Positions 32,550 to 41,101 of a stretch of 64,000 nt of DNA are shown one piece after another. The notes beneath the pieces were generated by a model, which saw only the letters and a list, made by a program, of their open reading frames with translations, did no database searches and was not told the DNA's origin. Origin of the DNA: Agreia sp. Leaf283 (GTDB taxonomy: Bacteria > Actinomycetota > Actinomycetes > Actinomycetales > Microbacteriaceae); the NCBI RefSeq assembly GCF_001422485.1, contig NZ_LMNF01000001.1, positions 193,900 through 257,899 of the forward strand, in the 5' to 3' direction. A program made the position numbers and the translations under genes. The first letter of the stretch is position 1. Each line of letters opens with the position of its first letter.

Positions 32550-33260
32550 TCACCCTCGCGACAGAACGAAGCGATGCCTGCGCTCGTTCTCCCGAAACAG
32601 CCTGTTCGCGATCGGAGCCCAGACGATCACCGCGACTCCGGCACCCAGCAGCAGTCCGCCGAACGTGTCGCTCAGCCAGTGCGCTCCGAGATAGGTGCGG
32701 CTCAGCAGCATGAGCACGACGTACACGACCCCCGCGATCCAGACCCAGCCGCGGCGCAGGATGATCGCGAGCACGACGGCCATGGTCGTCGCGTTCGCGA
32801 CATGGCCCGACGGGAAGGACCCGAAGTCGGCGTGCACCAGGATCTCCTCCGGCCTCGCCCTGCCGAAGATGCCCTTGAGCAGCTGCACCAGGCCGGCCGA
32901 CAGGATCGTGGCGACCGCGAAGTACAGCGCGGCCCAGAACCTGCGGAACAGGCAGAGCCCCACGATGATGGCGATCGGAACGATGAACACCCCGATCACC
33001 CCGCCCCCGAGGTAGTTCATCGCGAGCGACGGGATCTCCCACACGGGCGAGCGGTGCTCGACGATCTCGTCCATCCACTCGGTGTCGAAGCCGAGCGGGT
33101 TGCCGGCCCCGCGCAGCATGACGAGCGCGCCGATCAGCACGGCGACCACCAGCACCGCGAACGCGCTGACCAGGGGCCAGAACCGCTGCACTCTGCGGGT
33201 CTTCTGGTCGGTGCTGGGCTCCGTGCCCGGCTCGATATTCTCGGGGTTGCGCGTCGTCAT
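32550..33260 (-). CDS. PAP2 superfamily membrane phosphatase
   Basis: 236 aa with six helices. All three PAP2 motifs are present: KGIFGRARP, PSGHVAN and SRTYLGAHWLSD. It dephosphorylates a lipid phosphate such as undecaprenyl pyrophosphate or phosphatidic acid at the membrane. Starts 6 nt after a -10 box. No functional link to the sugar genes around it. Confidence 0.93.
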   Translation of the reverse strand: MTTRNPENIEPGTEPSTDQKTRRVQRFWPLVSAFAVLVVAVLIGALVMLRGAGNPLGFDTEWMDEIVEHRSPVWEIPSLAMNYLGGGVIGVFIVPIAIIVGLCLFRRFWAALYFAVATILSAGLVQLLKGIFGRARPEEILVHADFGSFPSGHVANATTMAVVLAIILRRGWVWIAGVVYVVLMLLSRTYLGAHWLSDTFGGLLLGAGVAVIVWAPIANRLFRENERRHRFVLSRG

Positions 33261-33266
33261 CCACCG

Positions 33267-33272
33267 ACCGTA
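33267..33272 (-). promoter_or_regulatory. -10 box TACGGT for a leaderless transcript
   Basis: Minus-strand TACGGT, 6 nt before the ATG at 33260. Confidence 0.5.
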
Positions 33273-33312
33273 CCGGCTCGGTCGAATCCCCGCGCAGGGC
33301 TTGCTATCGGCG

Positions 33313-34554
33313 TCAGTGACCCAGCGCCGGCACCGTCGACGGCCGCACGATGAGCCACAGGGAGAGCACGGCGACGGCCGCTGTCACGGCCATGACCGCT
33401 CCCATGGGCACCGCGCTGGTGATGCCGAGGAACCCGACGACCGGGGAGATGAGGCCGGCGAGGCCGAAGTTGACCGCGCCCAGAAGAGACGCGGCCGTGC
33501 CGGCCTCCTTGCCGTGCCGGTCGAGGGCGAGCACCTGCACGCACGGGAACCCGAAGCCGCAGGAGGCGATGAAGAACCAGAGCGGAACGAGGATGCCCAC
33601 CAGCCCGGCCCCGGCGGAGTCGAGCACGACGATCGCGATGGCGCAGACGAGCATGACCATCGTCGTTCCCGCCAGGATCCACTGCGGGGGCACGTATTTC
33701 GTGAGCCTGGCCGATGCCTGCGTGCCGACGGCGATACCGATCGAGTTGACGGCGAAGAGCAGCCCGTACTGCTGCGGGTCGAGCTCGTAGACGAGCTGGA
33801 ACAGGAACGACGACGCCGACAGGTAGGTGAAGAGCCCGGCGAACGTCATGCCGCCGATGAGGGCCACGCCCACGAAGATGCGATCGCTGAGCACGGACTT
33901 GTAGCGCTGCCCCAGGGTCGAGTGCCCGTCGTCTCGCGGGCGATCCTTGGGCAGGGTCTCGACGATCCAGAGCCAGACGGCCACCACGACGAGGATGCCG
34001 TAGATCGCGAGCGCCCAGAAGATTCCACGCCAGTCGGTGAAGCGCAGCATCTGCGAGCCGATGAGCGGCGCGAGCAGGGGTGCGAGCGTGGTGACGAGGG
34101 CGAGGCGCGAGAGCATGCGCACCAGCGGACGACCGCCGAACAGGTCGCGCACCATGGCCATCGCGACCACTCCGCCCGCGGCGGCGCCGGCGCCCTGGAG
34201 CACCCGGAAGATGCCGAGCGACACGATCTCCGGAGCGACCGCGGCTCCGATGCAGGCCGCGATGTGCAGCAGGGTCGCGACGATGAGCGGCAGCCGTCGA
34301 CCGACCTTGTCGCTCCACGGGCCGACCACGAGCTGACCCAGCGCGAATCCGATCGTGGTGCCGGTGAGGGTGAGCTGGATCGCTCCGGCCGACACCCCCA
34401 GGTCTTCTTCGAGGATCGGGAACGCGGGCAGGTAGAGGTCGATCGTGAGCGGCCCGAGCGCGGTGAGTCCGCCGAGCAGAAGCACGTAGACGAGGCGTTG
34501 GCGCCGCGAGAGAGAGTCGCCCGGGTGAACGACGGTGATGGAGTCAGTTGTCAC
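33313..34554 (-). CDS. Bcr/CflA-type multidrug efflux MFS transporter
   Basis: 413 aa from the GTG at 34554 with AAGGAA upstream. Twelve helices; LGGLTALGPLTIDLYLPAFPILEEDLGVSAGAIQLTLT and GPWSDKVGRRLPLIVATLLH are the DHA1 Bcr/CflA signature. Exports drugs or other hydrophobic compounds. Two similar palindromes 31 bp apart precede it, so it is probably repressor-controlled. Confidence 0.92.
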   Translation of the reverse strand: MTTDSITVVHPGDSLSRRQRLVYVLLLGGLTALGPLTIDLYLPAFPILEEDLGVSAGAIQLTLTGTTIGFALGQLVVGPWSDKVGRRLPLIVATLLHIAACIGAAVAPEIVSLGIFRVLQGAGAAAGGVVAMAMVRDLFGGRPLVRMLSRLALVTTLAPLLAPLIGSQMLRFTDWRGIFWALAIYGILVVVAVWLWIVETLPKDRPRDDGHSTLGQRYKSVLSDRIFVGVALIGGMTFAGLFTYLSASSFLFQLVYELDPQQYGLLFAVNSIGIAVGTQASARLTKYVPPQWILAGTTMVMLVCAIAIVVLDSAGAGLVGILVPLWFFIASCGFGFPCVQVLALDRHGKEAGTAASLLGAVNFGLAGLISPVVGFLGITSAVPMGAVMAVTAAVAVLSLWLIVRPSTVPALGH

Positions 34555-34602
34555 GGGATTCCTTGCGCGGTCGCGGCGATAGACGAATGGAATCCACACT
34601 AC

Positions 34603-34646
34603 CGAATCGATTCGACTTCTGATCCCGTGCGCTCGAATCGGTTCGA
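34603..34646. promoter_or_regulatory. pair of TCGAATC-type palindromes upstream of the efflux gene
   Basis: CGAATCGATTCG (34603-34614) and TCGAATCGGTTCGA (34633-34646) share a core and have centres 31 bp apart, about three helical turns. They are about 50-90 bp upstream of the efflux GTG and 8 bp beyond the glycerate kinase stop. The cognate regulator is not next door. Confidence 0.6.
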
Positions 34647-34653
34647 TCCGCTT

Positions 34654-35751
34654 TCAGCCGCGGCGCGAGAAATCGACGGCGAGAACGGCTCCGGCCTGCT
34701 CCGCATAGACGAGCGGATGCGCGAGCGAGCGCTCCCGGGACCCGGCAAGGTCGGTCAGCGACACGACCGCGGCGAAGTCGTCGCTCGGCGCGGCGATGCG
34801 CCCGGCCACCAGCATCGGCACGGTGGATGCGGCGCGAGCGGCCGAGAGCACGCGCGACGCCACCTTGCCGTCGGCCGACTGCTCGTCGAAGCTGCCCTCG
34901 CCCGTGACCACGACGTCTGCTGCGGAGATCGCCGCGTCGAGGCCGGAGAGGAGCGCGATCTCGTCCGATCCCGAGACGAGCACCGCGCCCCAGGCCACGA
35001 GGCCGAAGCCCACTCCCCCGGCCGCGCCGACGCCGGGAAGATCGGCGGGCACCGCCGGCAGGGCCGAGGCGAGGGCGGCGAGACCGCGCTCGAGCTCATC
35101 GACGAGGTCCGGGGACGCACCCTTCTGCGGCCCGAAGACCCGGGCCGATCCGCGTTCGCCCAGCAGGGGGTTCGTCACATCGCAGAGAACCGTGACCCCG
35201 CCCGGCGGCAGCGGCCGCAGACCGCTGAGCTCGGCTTCGACGAGGTCGTGCAGGCCCCGGTTGCCGTCGGCGATCGGCGAGCCCTCGGCATCCAGAAACC
35301 GCGCGCCGAGCTCGCTGAGCACGCCCGCTCCCCCGTCTGTCGACGAGCTGCCGCCGATGGCCAGGACGAGACGGCCCACCCCGTGGTCGAGGGCCGCCCG
35401 CACGGCCTGGCCGAATCCGCGCGTGTGCGCATCCAGGGGCCTGAGGCCGGCGAGCAGCGGGAGGCCGCTGGTGTTCGCCAGCTCGACCACGCCCGTGCCG
35501 TCGGGCAGGAGAAGCCACTCGGCGTCGACCACCGCGTCGTCCGGGCCGGTGACGCGAACGGGCATGCGCTGCGAGCCAGGCACCGCGGCCGCGACGGCAT
35601 CGATCGTGCCCTCTCCCCCGTCGGCCAGGGGCAGCAGCACGAGGTCGTCGTCGGGGCGCGCGCGGGCCCAGCCGCCGGCGATCGCCCGGGCCACGGCATC
35701 GGCCGACGAGCTGCCCTTGAAGGAATCGGGGGCCATCACCACCCGGCTCAC
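34654..35751 (-). CDS. glycerate kinase (GlxK/GarK family)
   Basis: 365 aa from the GTG at 35751. Phosphorylates D-glycerate to 2- or 3-phosphoglycerate. Family motifs: VVMAPDSFKGSSSADAVARAIAGGW at the start, LPLADGGEGTIDAV, IGGSSSTDGGAGVLSELGARFLD and VTGEGSFDEQSADGKV. GTGA overlap with the ROK regulator gene upstream shows coupling. Glycerate use is linked here with a regulator that diverges from xylA. Confidence 0.93.
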   Translation of the reverse strand: MSRVVMAPDSFKGSSSADAVARAIAGGWARARPDDDLVLLPLADGGEGTIDAVAAAVPGSQRMPVRVTGPDDAVVDAEWLLLPDGTGVVELANTSGLPLLAGLRPLDAHTRGFGQAVRAALDHGVGRLVLAIGGSSSTDGGAGVLSELGARFLDAEGSPIADGNRGLHDLVEAELSGLRPLPPGGVTVLCDVTNPLLGERGSARVFGPQKGASPDLVDELERGLAALASALPAVPADLPGVGAAGGVGFGLVAWGAVLVSGSDEIALLSGLDAAISAADVVVTGEGSFDEQSADGKVASRVLSAARAASTVPMLVAGRIAAPSDDFAAVVSLTDLAGSRERSLAHPLVYAEQAGAVLAVDFSRRG

Positions 35752-36950
35752 GGCCCGAGCACTCCCGCGGGGTCGGCCAGCATCGGCCCGAAGGCCAGCT
35801 CGGCGGCGCCCACCATCAGCAGGCGCGTGCGCAGCTGGGCTCGCTCCACCGTGACCTGCTCGCCGAGGGTGCCGAACGACGCGCGTCGGATGCCGTCCTG
35901 CAGCCGGGTGGGATTCGCGGCGAAGAGCGATCCGAGGAATCCGCCGAGGATGATCGACGACGGGTTGAAGATGGCCACGAAGTTGCCGAGCGCTGTGCCC
36001 AGAACGTCGAGCTGCCTGTCGATCTCGGCTCGCACCGCGTCGTCGACCGTCTCTCCGAGCATCCGGTCGAACTCGTCGCCGTCGACGGGGTCCGCACCGA
36101 GCACGTCGAGCAGGCGACCGACGCTGACCTCGGTCTCGAGGCATCCGGTCTTGCCGCAGAAGCAGGTGACGCCGTTGCTGTTCACCAGCGTGTGGCCGAG
36201 CTCGCCGGCGTAGCCGCGCGCGCCCTGCAGGGTACGGCCGGCGACGAGCACGCTGCCGCCGATGCCCGAGGTCGATCCATTGAGGTAGACGATGTCGTCG
36301 ACGCCGCGTCCGGCGCCGAAGAGGCTCTCCGCGAGCAGGCCGAGCTGCGCGTCGTTCGCGGCGAGGGCCGGGATGCCGACCTGGGCGGCGACCGGCTCGG
36401 CGAGCGGCTCGTCGTTCCAGAGAAGGTGCGGGGCGAGGGTGACGACACCGTCCGACGTGCGCACGAGCCCGGGCACGGCCAGGCCGACACCCACGATGCG
36501 CTGGTCGTCGTCGAGGCCGGCGCGCAGAGCATCCACCTCTCGTCTCACGATGTCGATCGTCTCGGAGACGCCGGGCGCTGCGGGGGTCTCGTGCCGCACG
36601 CGCGAGTGCACACGGCCGCCGAGGCCCACCAGGCCGATGGTCACGGCGTCGAGGTCGGGGTTCACCGCCACCGCGAGCATGCGGTCGGTCAGGTGCACGA
36701 ACGGGCTGGGGCGCCCCACCGTTCCGGGGTCTGTCTGCTGGGTCTCGTACACGAGCCCGAGCTCCGCCAGCTCGGCGACGAGTGCCGCGATGGTCGAGCG
36801 GTTCAGGCCCGTCGCGCGGGTGAGACCGGCCCGCGTCTGCGACCCGCCGTGGTGCAGCAGCGTCAGGATCGTGGAGAGGTTGTGCCGCCTGGCCTGGTCG
36901 TTGCTGTTGCCCACGCGACTCAGCGGGGCGGGCACAGACTCGACACTCAT
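35748..36950 (-). CDS. ROK family transcriptional regulator next to xylA (XylR-like)
   Basis: 400 aa. Winged-helix N-terminus (LSTILTLLHHGGSQTRAGLTRATGLNRSTIAALVAELAELGLV) and a ROK sugar-kinase-like domain with the zinc motif CFCGKTGCLETEVS. ATG 7 nt after a TAGTAT box. It diverges from xylA with 91 bp between starts; an inverted repeat there is a likely operator. Xylose is the probable inducer. It is coupled with glycerate kinase downstream. Confidence 0.92.
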   Translation of the reverse strand: MSVESVPAPLSRVGNSNDQARRHNLSTILTLLHHGGSQTRAGLTRATGLNRSTIAALVAELAELGLVYETQQTDPGTVGRPSPFVHLTDRMLAVAVNPDLDAVTIGLVGLGGRVHSRVRHETPAAPGVSETIDIVRREVDALRAGLDDDQRIVGVGLAVPGLVRTSDGVVTLAPHLLWNDEPLAEPVAAQVGIPALAANDAQLGLLAESLFGAGRGVDDIVYLNGSTSGIGGSVLVAGRTLQGARGYAGELGHTLVNSNGVTCFCGKTGCLETEVSVGRLLDVLGADPVDGDEFDRMLGETVDDAVRAEIDRQLDVLGTALGNFVAIFNPSSIILGGFLGSLFAANPTRLQDGIRRASFGTLGEQVTVERAQLRTRLLMVGAAELAFGPMLADPAGVLGP

Positions 36951-36957
36951 GATCCGA

Positions 36958-36963
36958 ATACTA
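36958..36963 (-). promoter_or_regulatory. -10 box TAGTAT for the ROK regulator
   Basis: Minus-strand TAGTAT, 7 nt before the ATG at 36950. Confidence 0.5.
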
Positions 36964-36977
36964 GTCTCCCGATCGTC

Positions 36978-37001
36978 GTCGAAAGCTGATATGTTTTCGA
37001 C
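36978..37001. promoter_or_regulatory. candidate XylR operator between xylR-like and xylA
   Basis: GTCGAAAGC and GTTTTCGAC are inverted (8 of 9 matching) around TGATAT, centred about 50 bp before xylA. Confidence 0.5.
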
Positions 37002-37041
37002 AGCAACAATTCACCAATGACGTTGAGAGACGGGAATCACC

Positions 37042-38232
37042 ATGGCCCTCGAGCCCACGCGCGACGATAAATTCTCCTTTGGCCTCTGGACCATCGGCTA
37101 CAACGGAGCCGACCCGTTCGGCGGCCCCACCCGAGCCCCCCTCGACGTCGTCGAAGCGGTGCACAAGCTCAACGAGCTCGGTGCCTACGGACTCACCTTC
37201 CACGACGACGACCTCTTCGCCTTCGGCTCCACCGACGCCGAGCGCCAGACGCAGATCGACCGCCTCAAGCAGGCACTCGCCGACACCGGCGTGATCGTGC
37301 CGATGGTCACCACCAACCTCTTCTCTGCTCCCGTCTTCAAAGACGGCGGCTTCACCTCGAACGACCGCGGCGTTCGCCGCTTCGCGCTGCGCAAGGTTCT
37401 GCGCAACATCGACCTGGCCGCCGAGCTGGGCGCCAAGACCTTCGTCATGTGGGGTGGCCGCGAGGGCGCCGAGTACGACTCGGCCAAGGACATCCGCCAG
37501 GCCCTCGAGCGCTACCGCGAGGCCGTCAACATGCTCGGCGACTACGTCACCGACAAGGGCTACGACATCCGTTTCGCGATCGAGCCCAAGCCCAACGAAC
37601 CGCGCGGCGACATCCTGCTGCCGACCCTGGGCCACGCGCTCGCCTTCATCAACACCCTCGAGCGCCCCGAACTCGTCGGCGTGAACCCCGAGGTCGGCCA
37701 CGAGCAGATGGCCGGGCTGAACTTCGCCGCCGGAATCGCGCAGGCGCTCTACCAGGGCAAGCTCTACCACATCGACCTCAATGGCCAGCGGGGCATCAAG
37801 TACGACCAGGACCTGGTCTTCGGCCACGGCGACCTGCAGAACGCCTTCGCCCTCGTCGACCTGCTCGAGAACGGTGGCCCGAACGGCGGACCGGCCTACG
37901 ACGGCCCCCGCCACTTCGACTACAAGCCCTCGCGCACGGAGGACATCACGGGCGTCTGGGATTCGGCTGCCGCGAATATGCGCACCTACCTGCTGCTCAA
38001 GGAGCGCGCCGCCGCGTTCCGCGCCGACCCCGAGGTGCAGGAGCAGCTCGCCGCGTCGCGCGTTCTCGAGCTGTCGCAGAACACGCTGGGCGAGGGCGAG
38101 AGCTACGACGACCTGCTCGCCGACCGCAGCGCCTACGAGGAGTTCGACGCCGACGCCTACTTCAACGGCAAGGGCTTCGGCTTCGTGCGCCTGCAGCAGC
38201 TGGCCCTCGAGCACCTGCTGGGCGCGCGCTAA
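37042..38232 (+). CDS. xylA: xylose isomerase
   Basis: 396 aa, class I (actinobacterial) enzyme converting D-xylose to D-xylulose. Catalytic and metal residues fall at the classical positions: His54 and Asp57 in [12 protein letters not shown], Glu181 and Lys183 in [13 protein letters not shown], and metal site [16 protein letters not shown]. First gene of xylAB. The last three codons and the stop lie inside a perfect 21-bp inverted repeat. Confidence 0.98.
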   Translation: MALEPTRDDKFSFGLWTIGYNGADPFGGPTRAPLDVVEAVHKLNELGAYGLTFHDDDLFAFGSTDAERQTQIDRLKQALADTGVIVPMVTTNLFSAPVFKDGGFTSNDRGVRRFALRKVLRNIDLAAELGAKTFVMWGGREGAEYDSAKDIRQALERYREAVNMLGDYVTDKGYDIRFAIEPKPNEPRGDILLPTLGHALAFINTLERPELVGVNPEVGHEQMAGLNFAAGIAQALYQGKLYHIDLNGQRGIKYDQDLVFGHGDLQNAFALVDLLENGGPNGGPAYDGPRHFDYKPSRTEDITGVWDSAAANMRTYLLLKERAAAFRADPEVQEQLAASRVLELSQNTLGEGESYDDLLADRSAYEEFDADAYFNGKGFGFVRLQQLALEHLLGAR

Positions 38233-38268
38233 CGCGGCGACGCTGGTGCGTCGCCGCGTTAGCGCGCG
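38223..38268 (+). terminator. very strong hairpin overlapping the xylA stop
   Basis: Arms 38223-38243 and 38248-38268 pair perfectly over 21 bp with a 4-nt TGGT loop. The xylA stop TAA (38230-38232) is within the left arm. No T tract follows (GAAAGG), so it may protect or attenuate the mRNA rather than end it fully. Confidence 0.85.
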
Positions 38269-38282
38269 AAAGGCGGCAGCCC

Positions 38283-38322
38283 CCGGCCGCGGCAGGCTCA
38301 TCAACGTGAGCCCCGCGGCCGG
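38283..38322 (+). terminator. second hairpin between xylA and xylB
   Basis: CCGGCCGCGG and CCGCGGCCGG (10 bp) enclose GGCTCA/TGAGCC (6 bp) with a 2-nt bulge and a 6-nt loop. It ends 32 nt before xylB. Confidence 0.75.
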
Positions 38323-38354
38323 CCATCTCATTCACCTCGCTTAAGGATTCCCCC

Positions 38355-39758
38355 ATGCCCCTCGTCGCCGGAGTCGACTCGTCCACCCAGAGCTGCAAGG
38401 TCGTCATCCTCGACGCCGAGACCGGCGCGCTCGTGCGCATGGGCCGCGCGCCGCATCCGGAGGGCACCGAGGTCGACCCCGCCGCCTGGTGGCAGGCCCT
38501 GCGCCAGGCGCTCACCGCCTCGGGCGGGCTCGACGACGTCGACGCGCTGGCCGTGGCAGGCCAGCAGCACGGCATGGTCGCTCTGGATGCCGACGGCCGG
38601 GTGATCCGCGACGCCCTGCTCTGGAACGACACCCGCTCGGCCCCCGCGGCCTCGGAGCTGATCGCGGAATTCGGCGCCGAGGAGCTGGCGCGACGCACGG
38701 GAACCGTGCCCGTCGCATCCTTCACCATCACGAAACTGCGCTGGCTGCGCGATGCCGAACCGGCCAACGCCGAGCGCGTCGCCGCCGTCGCCCTGCCCCA
38801 CGACTGGCTCACCTGGCGCCTGCGCGGCTACGGCCCCGCCGGCGACGAGACCAGCCCGCTGGGACCGGTCCTCTCCGAGCTCACCACCGACCGCTCCGAC
38901 GCGAGCGGCACCGGCTACTTCGACTCCGTCTCCGGAGAGTACGACCGCGAACTCCTCGTCGCCGCGCTCGGTCACGACTGCATTCTTCCGCGCGTGCTCG
39001 GCCCGGCCGAGTCCGCCGGAACGACCCCCTCGGGCGTCGTCCTCGGCGCCGGCGCGGGCGACAACGCGGGCGCGGCCCTCGGCCTCGGAGCCCGGGCCGG
39101 AGACGTCGTCGTCTCGATCGGCACGAGCGGCACGGTCTTCGCCGTGACCGAGGCCCCCATCAATGACCCGTCGGGCACCGTCGCCGGCTTCGCCGACGCG
39201 AGTGGGCTGTCGCTGCCGTTGGTCGCCACCCTCAACGCCGCGCGCATCCTGGATGCGACGGCCCGGCTGCTCGGGGTCACCCACGACGAGCTCGGCTCGC
39301 TGGCCCTGGCCGCGGCCCCGGGATCGAACGGTCTCGTTCTGCAGCCGTACTTCGAGGGCGAGCGCACACCGAATCTGCCGGATGCCACGGCCACCCTCTT
39401 CGGCATGACCCTCGCCTCGACCACCCGCGAAGGCCTCGCCCGCGCCGCCATCGAGGGACTGCTCTGCGGCCTGGCAGACGGCGTCGCCGCCGTGACCGCG
39501 CTGGGCGTACAGGCCGAGCGACTGCTCATCATCGGCGGAGCCGCCTTGAACCCGGCCGTGCAGGCGATCGCCGCCCAGGTGTTCGAGCTGCCCGTGAGCA
39601 TCCCGACGCCCGGCGAATACGTGGCCGACGGCGCCGCGGCACAGGCCGCCTGGGTTCTCACGGGCACGCGCCCGAACTGGACGGTCTCGACAGTCGCCAC
39701 TCCCGCCCCCGACTACCGCCCGGAAATCCGAGCCCAGTACGCAGCTCACGCGGTCTGA
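38355..39758 (+). CDS. xylB: xylulokinase
   Basis: 467 aa FGGY kinase making D-xylulose 5-phosphate. [21 protein letters not shown] is the N-terminal phosphate-binding motif, [13 protein letters not shown] and [10 protein letters not shown] bind substrate, and [21 protein letters not shown] is the C-terminal FGGY signature region. AAGGA precedes the ATG. Separated from xylA by 122 nt with two strong hairpins. Confidence 0.97.
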   Translation: MPLVAGVDSSTQSCKVVILDAETGALVRMGRAPHPEGTEVDPAAWWQALRQALTASGGLDDVDALAVAGQQHGMVALDADGRVIRDALLWNDTRSAPAASELIAEFGAEELARRTGTVPVASFTITKLRWLRDAEPANAERVAAVALPHDWLTWRLRGYGPAGDETSPLGPVLSELTTDRSDASGTGYFDSVSGEYDRELLVAALGHDCILPRVLGPAESAGTTPSGVVLGAGAGDNAGAALGLGARAGDVVVSIGTSGTVFAVTEAPINDPSGTVAGFADASGLSLPLVATLNAARILDATARLLGVTHDELGSLALAAAPGSNGLVLQPYFEGERTPNLPDATATLFGMTLASTTREGLARAAIEGLLCGLADGVAAVTALGVQAERLLIIGGAALNPAVQAIAAQVFELPVSIPTPGEYVADGAAAQAAWVLTGTRPNWTVSTVATPAPDYRPEIRAQYAAHAV

Positions 39759-39821
39759 CGCCCTTCTCCAGGCCCACTCTCCAGGCCCACCCGCCCTCGC
39801 GCCTGTTGCCCAGGGCGACCG

Positions 39822-39845
39822 ATGTTGCCCGGCGACCGGCAACAT
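39822..39845. repeat. small inverted repeat ATGTTGCC/GGCAACAT after xylB
   Basis: 8-bp perfect arms with an 8-nt loop, and a further GGCAACATCCG at 39857-39867. Part of the 132-nt gap between xylB and the convergent chvE terminator, which otherwise holds short direct repeats (CTCCAGGCCCAC) and no gene. Confidence 0.55.
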
Positions 39846-39890
39846 CCGTCGCGCCCGGCAACATCCGCTCGGCGGCCGGCCGCAGAAACA

Positions 39891-39930
39891 GCTCAGGCCG
39901 ACCCGAGAAGTCTCTCGGATCGGCCTGAGC
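39891..39930. terminator. bidirectional terminator between xylB and chvE
   Basis: Arms 39891-39908 and 39913-39930 match at 17 of 18 positions with a 4-nt loop, located between convergent genes 19 bp from the chvE stop. Strong stem; CCTT follows on the plus strand. Confidence 0.8.
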
Positions 39931-39949
39931 CTTGGTGCTGCTGAGCGTG

Positions 39950-41047
39950 CTACTTGGTGAGCGGCTCGAGGGTCGGGTCGTTGGCGTACGCCTCGGCCGC
40001 GTTGTCCTTGGTCACGATGACCGGGTCGAGCAGGAAGGCCGGAACGACCTTCACGCCGTTGTCGTACGACTTGTCGTCGTTCGTCGTGGCCTTGCCACCC
40101 TTCTGCAGTTCGCCGACCATGTCGATGGCCTGCTTGACCAGCGCGCGGGTGTCCTTGTTGATGGTCGAGTACTGCTCGCCCGCCATGATGGACTTCACGG
40201 ACTCGACCTCGGAGTCCTGACCGGTGACGACCGGGATCGGCTTTCCGGCGGCCTTCACCGAGGTGATGATCGCGCGAGCCAGCGTGTCGTTCGGGGAGAG
40301 GACTCCGTCGAGCGACGTGGTGCTGTACGTGCTGGTGATCAGCGAGTCCATGCGGCTCTGGGCGTTCTCCGCCTTCCAGCCGGCGGTCGCCGTCTGCTTG
40401 ATGTCGGTCTGGCCCGAGCCCACGACGACGGTGCCGTCGTCGATGGCCGGCTGCAGAACGCTCATCGCGCCGTCGAAGAAGACGGCCGAGTTGGCGTCAT
40501 CCGACGAACCCGAGAACAGCTCGATGTTGTACGGGCCTTCGGCCTTCTTCGCCTTCATGCCGTCGAGCAGGGCCTGGCCCTGGAGCTCGCCGACCTTGAA
40601 GTTGTCGTAGGCGACGTAGTAGTCGACGGCCTCGGTGTTGAGGATCAGGCGGTCGTACGCGATGACGATGGCGCCGGCGTCGTGCGCGGCCTCGACCTGG
40701 GTCGAGAGCTGCGAACCATCGGCGGCACCGATGATGATGACCTTCGCGCCCTTGGTGACCATCGACTGGATCTGGCCCTGCTGGTCGGCGACGGTGCCGG
40801 ATGCGGCGGCGTACTGAACGTCACCCTTGTAGCCGGCCTCCTTGAGGCCGTCTTCGAACAGTCCACCGGCGAGAACCCAGTTCTCACTGGTCTTCGAGGG
40901 CAGTGCGACTCCGATGACGGAATCGGCGGCGAAACCGGCCGACGCTCCATCGGTGGAGGTCGTGTCTCCGGCGCGGCTGGAGCAACCCGACAGCGCCAAT
41001 GCTGCGACCGCAGCGACAGCTGCAGCGGTTAGTGCGACTTTACGCAT
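39950..41047 (-). CDS. chvE: monosaccharide-binding lipoprotein, ChvE type
   Basis: 365 aa from the ATG at 41047; a GTG 9 bp earlier is possible. Lipobox ALSGC (Cys22). Periplasmic-binding-protein family 1/4 fold as in ChvE and XylF: IQSMVTKGAKVIIIGAADGSQL, IVIAYDRLILNTEAVDYYVAYDN, VVTGQDSEVESVKSIMAGEQYSTINKDTR. Likely ligands are xylose, arabinose, galactose or glucose. It is the last gene after mmsA-mmsB, 54 bp behind the permease, which is an unusual place for the binding protein. Confidence 0.92.
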   Translation of the reverse strand: MRKVALTAAAVAAVAALALSGCSSRAGDTTSTDGASAGFAADSVIGVALPSKTSENWVLAGGLFEDGLKEAGYKGDVQYAAASGTVADQQGQIQSMVTKGAKVIIIGAADGSQLSTQVEAAHDAGAIVIAYDRLILNTEAVDYYVAYDNFKVGELQGQALLDGMKAKKAEGPYNIELFSGSSDDANSAVFFDGAMSVLQPAIDDGTVVVGSGQTDIKQTATAGWKAENAQSRMDSLITSTYSTTSLDGVLSPNDTLARAIITSVKAAGKPIPVVTGQDSEVESVKSIMAGEQYSTINKDTRALVKQAIDMVGELQKGGKATTNDDKSYDNGVKVVPAFLLDPVIVTKDNAAEAYANDPTLEPLTK

Positions 41048-41101
41048 TTCAATCACTTTCTTTTGTGTGGTGCAGGGATGAGTGGTGCAGGAAGGAAAGA
41101 T

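Noticed and set aside
33082-36213. A 1043-codon open frame on the plus strand
   Set aside because: It runs antisense to the MFS, glycerate kinase and ROK genes and is rich in Arg, Glu, His and Gly, typical of a high-GC shadow frame.
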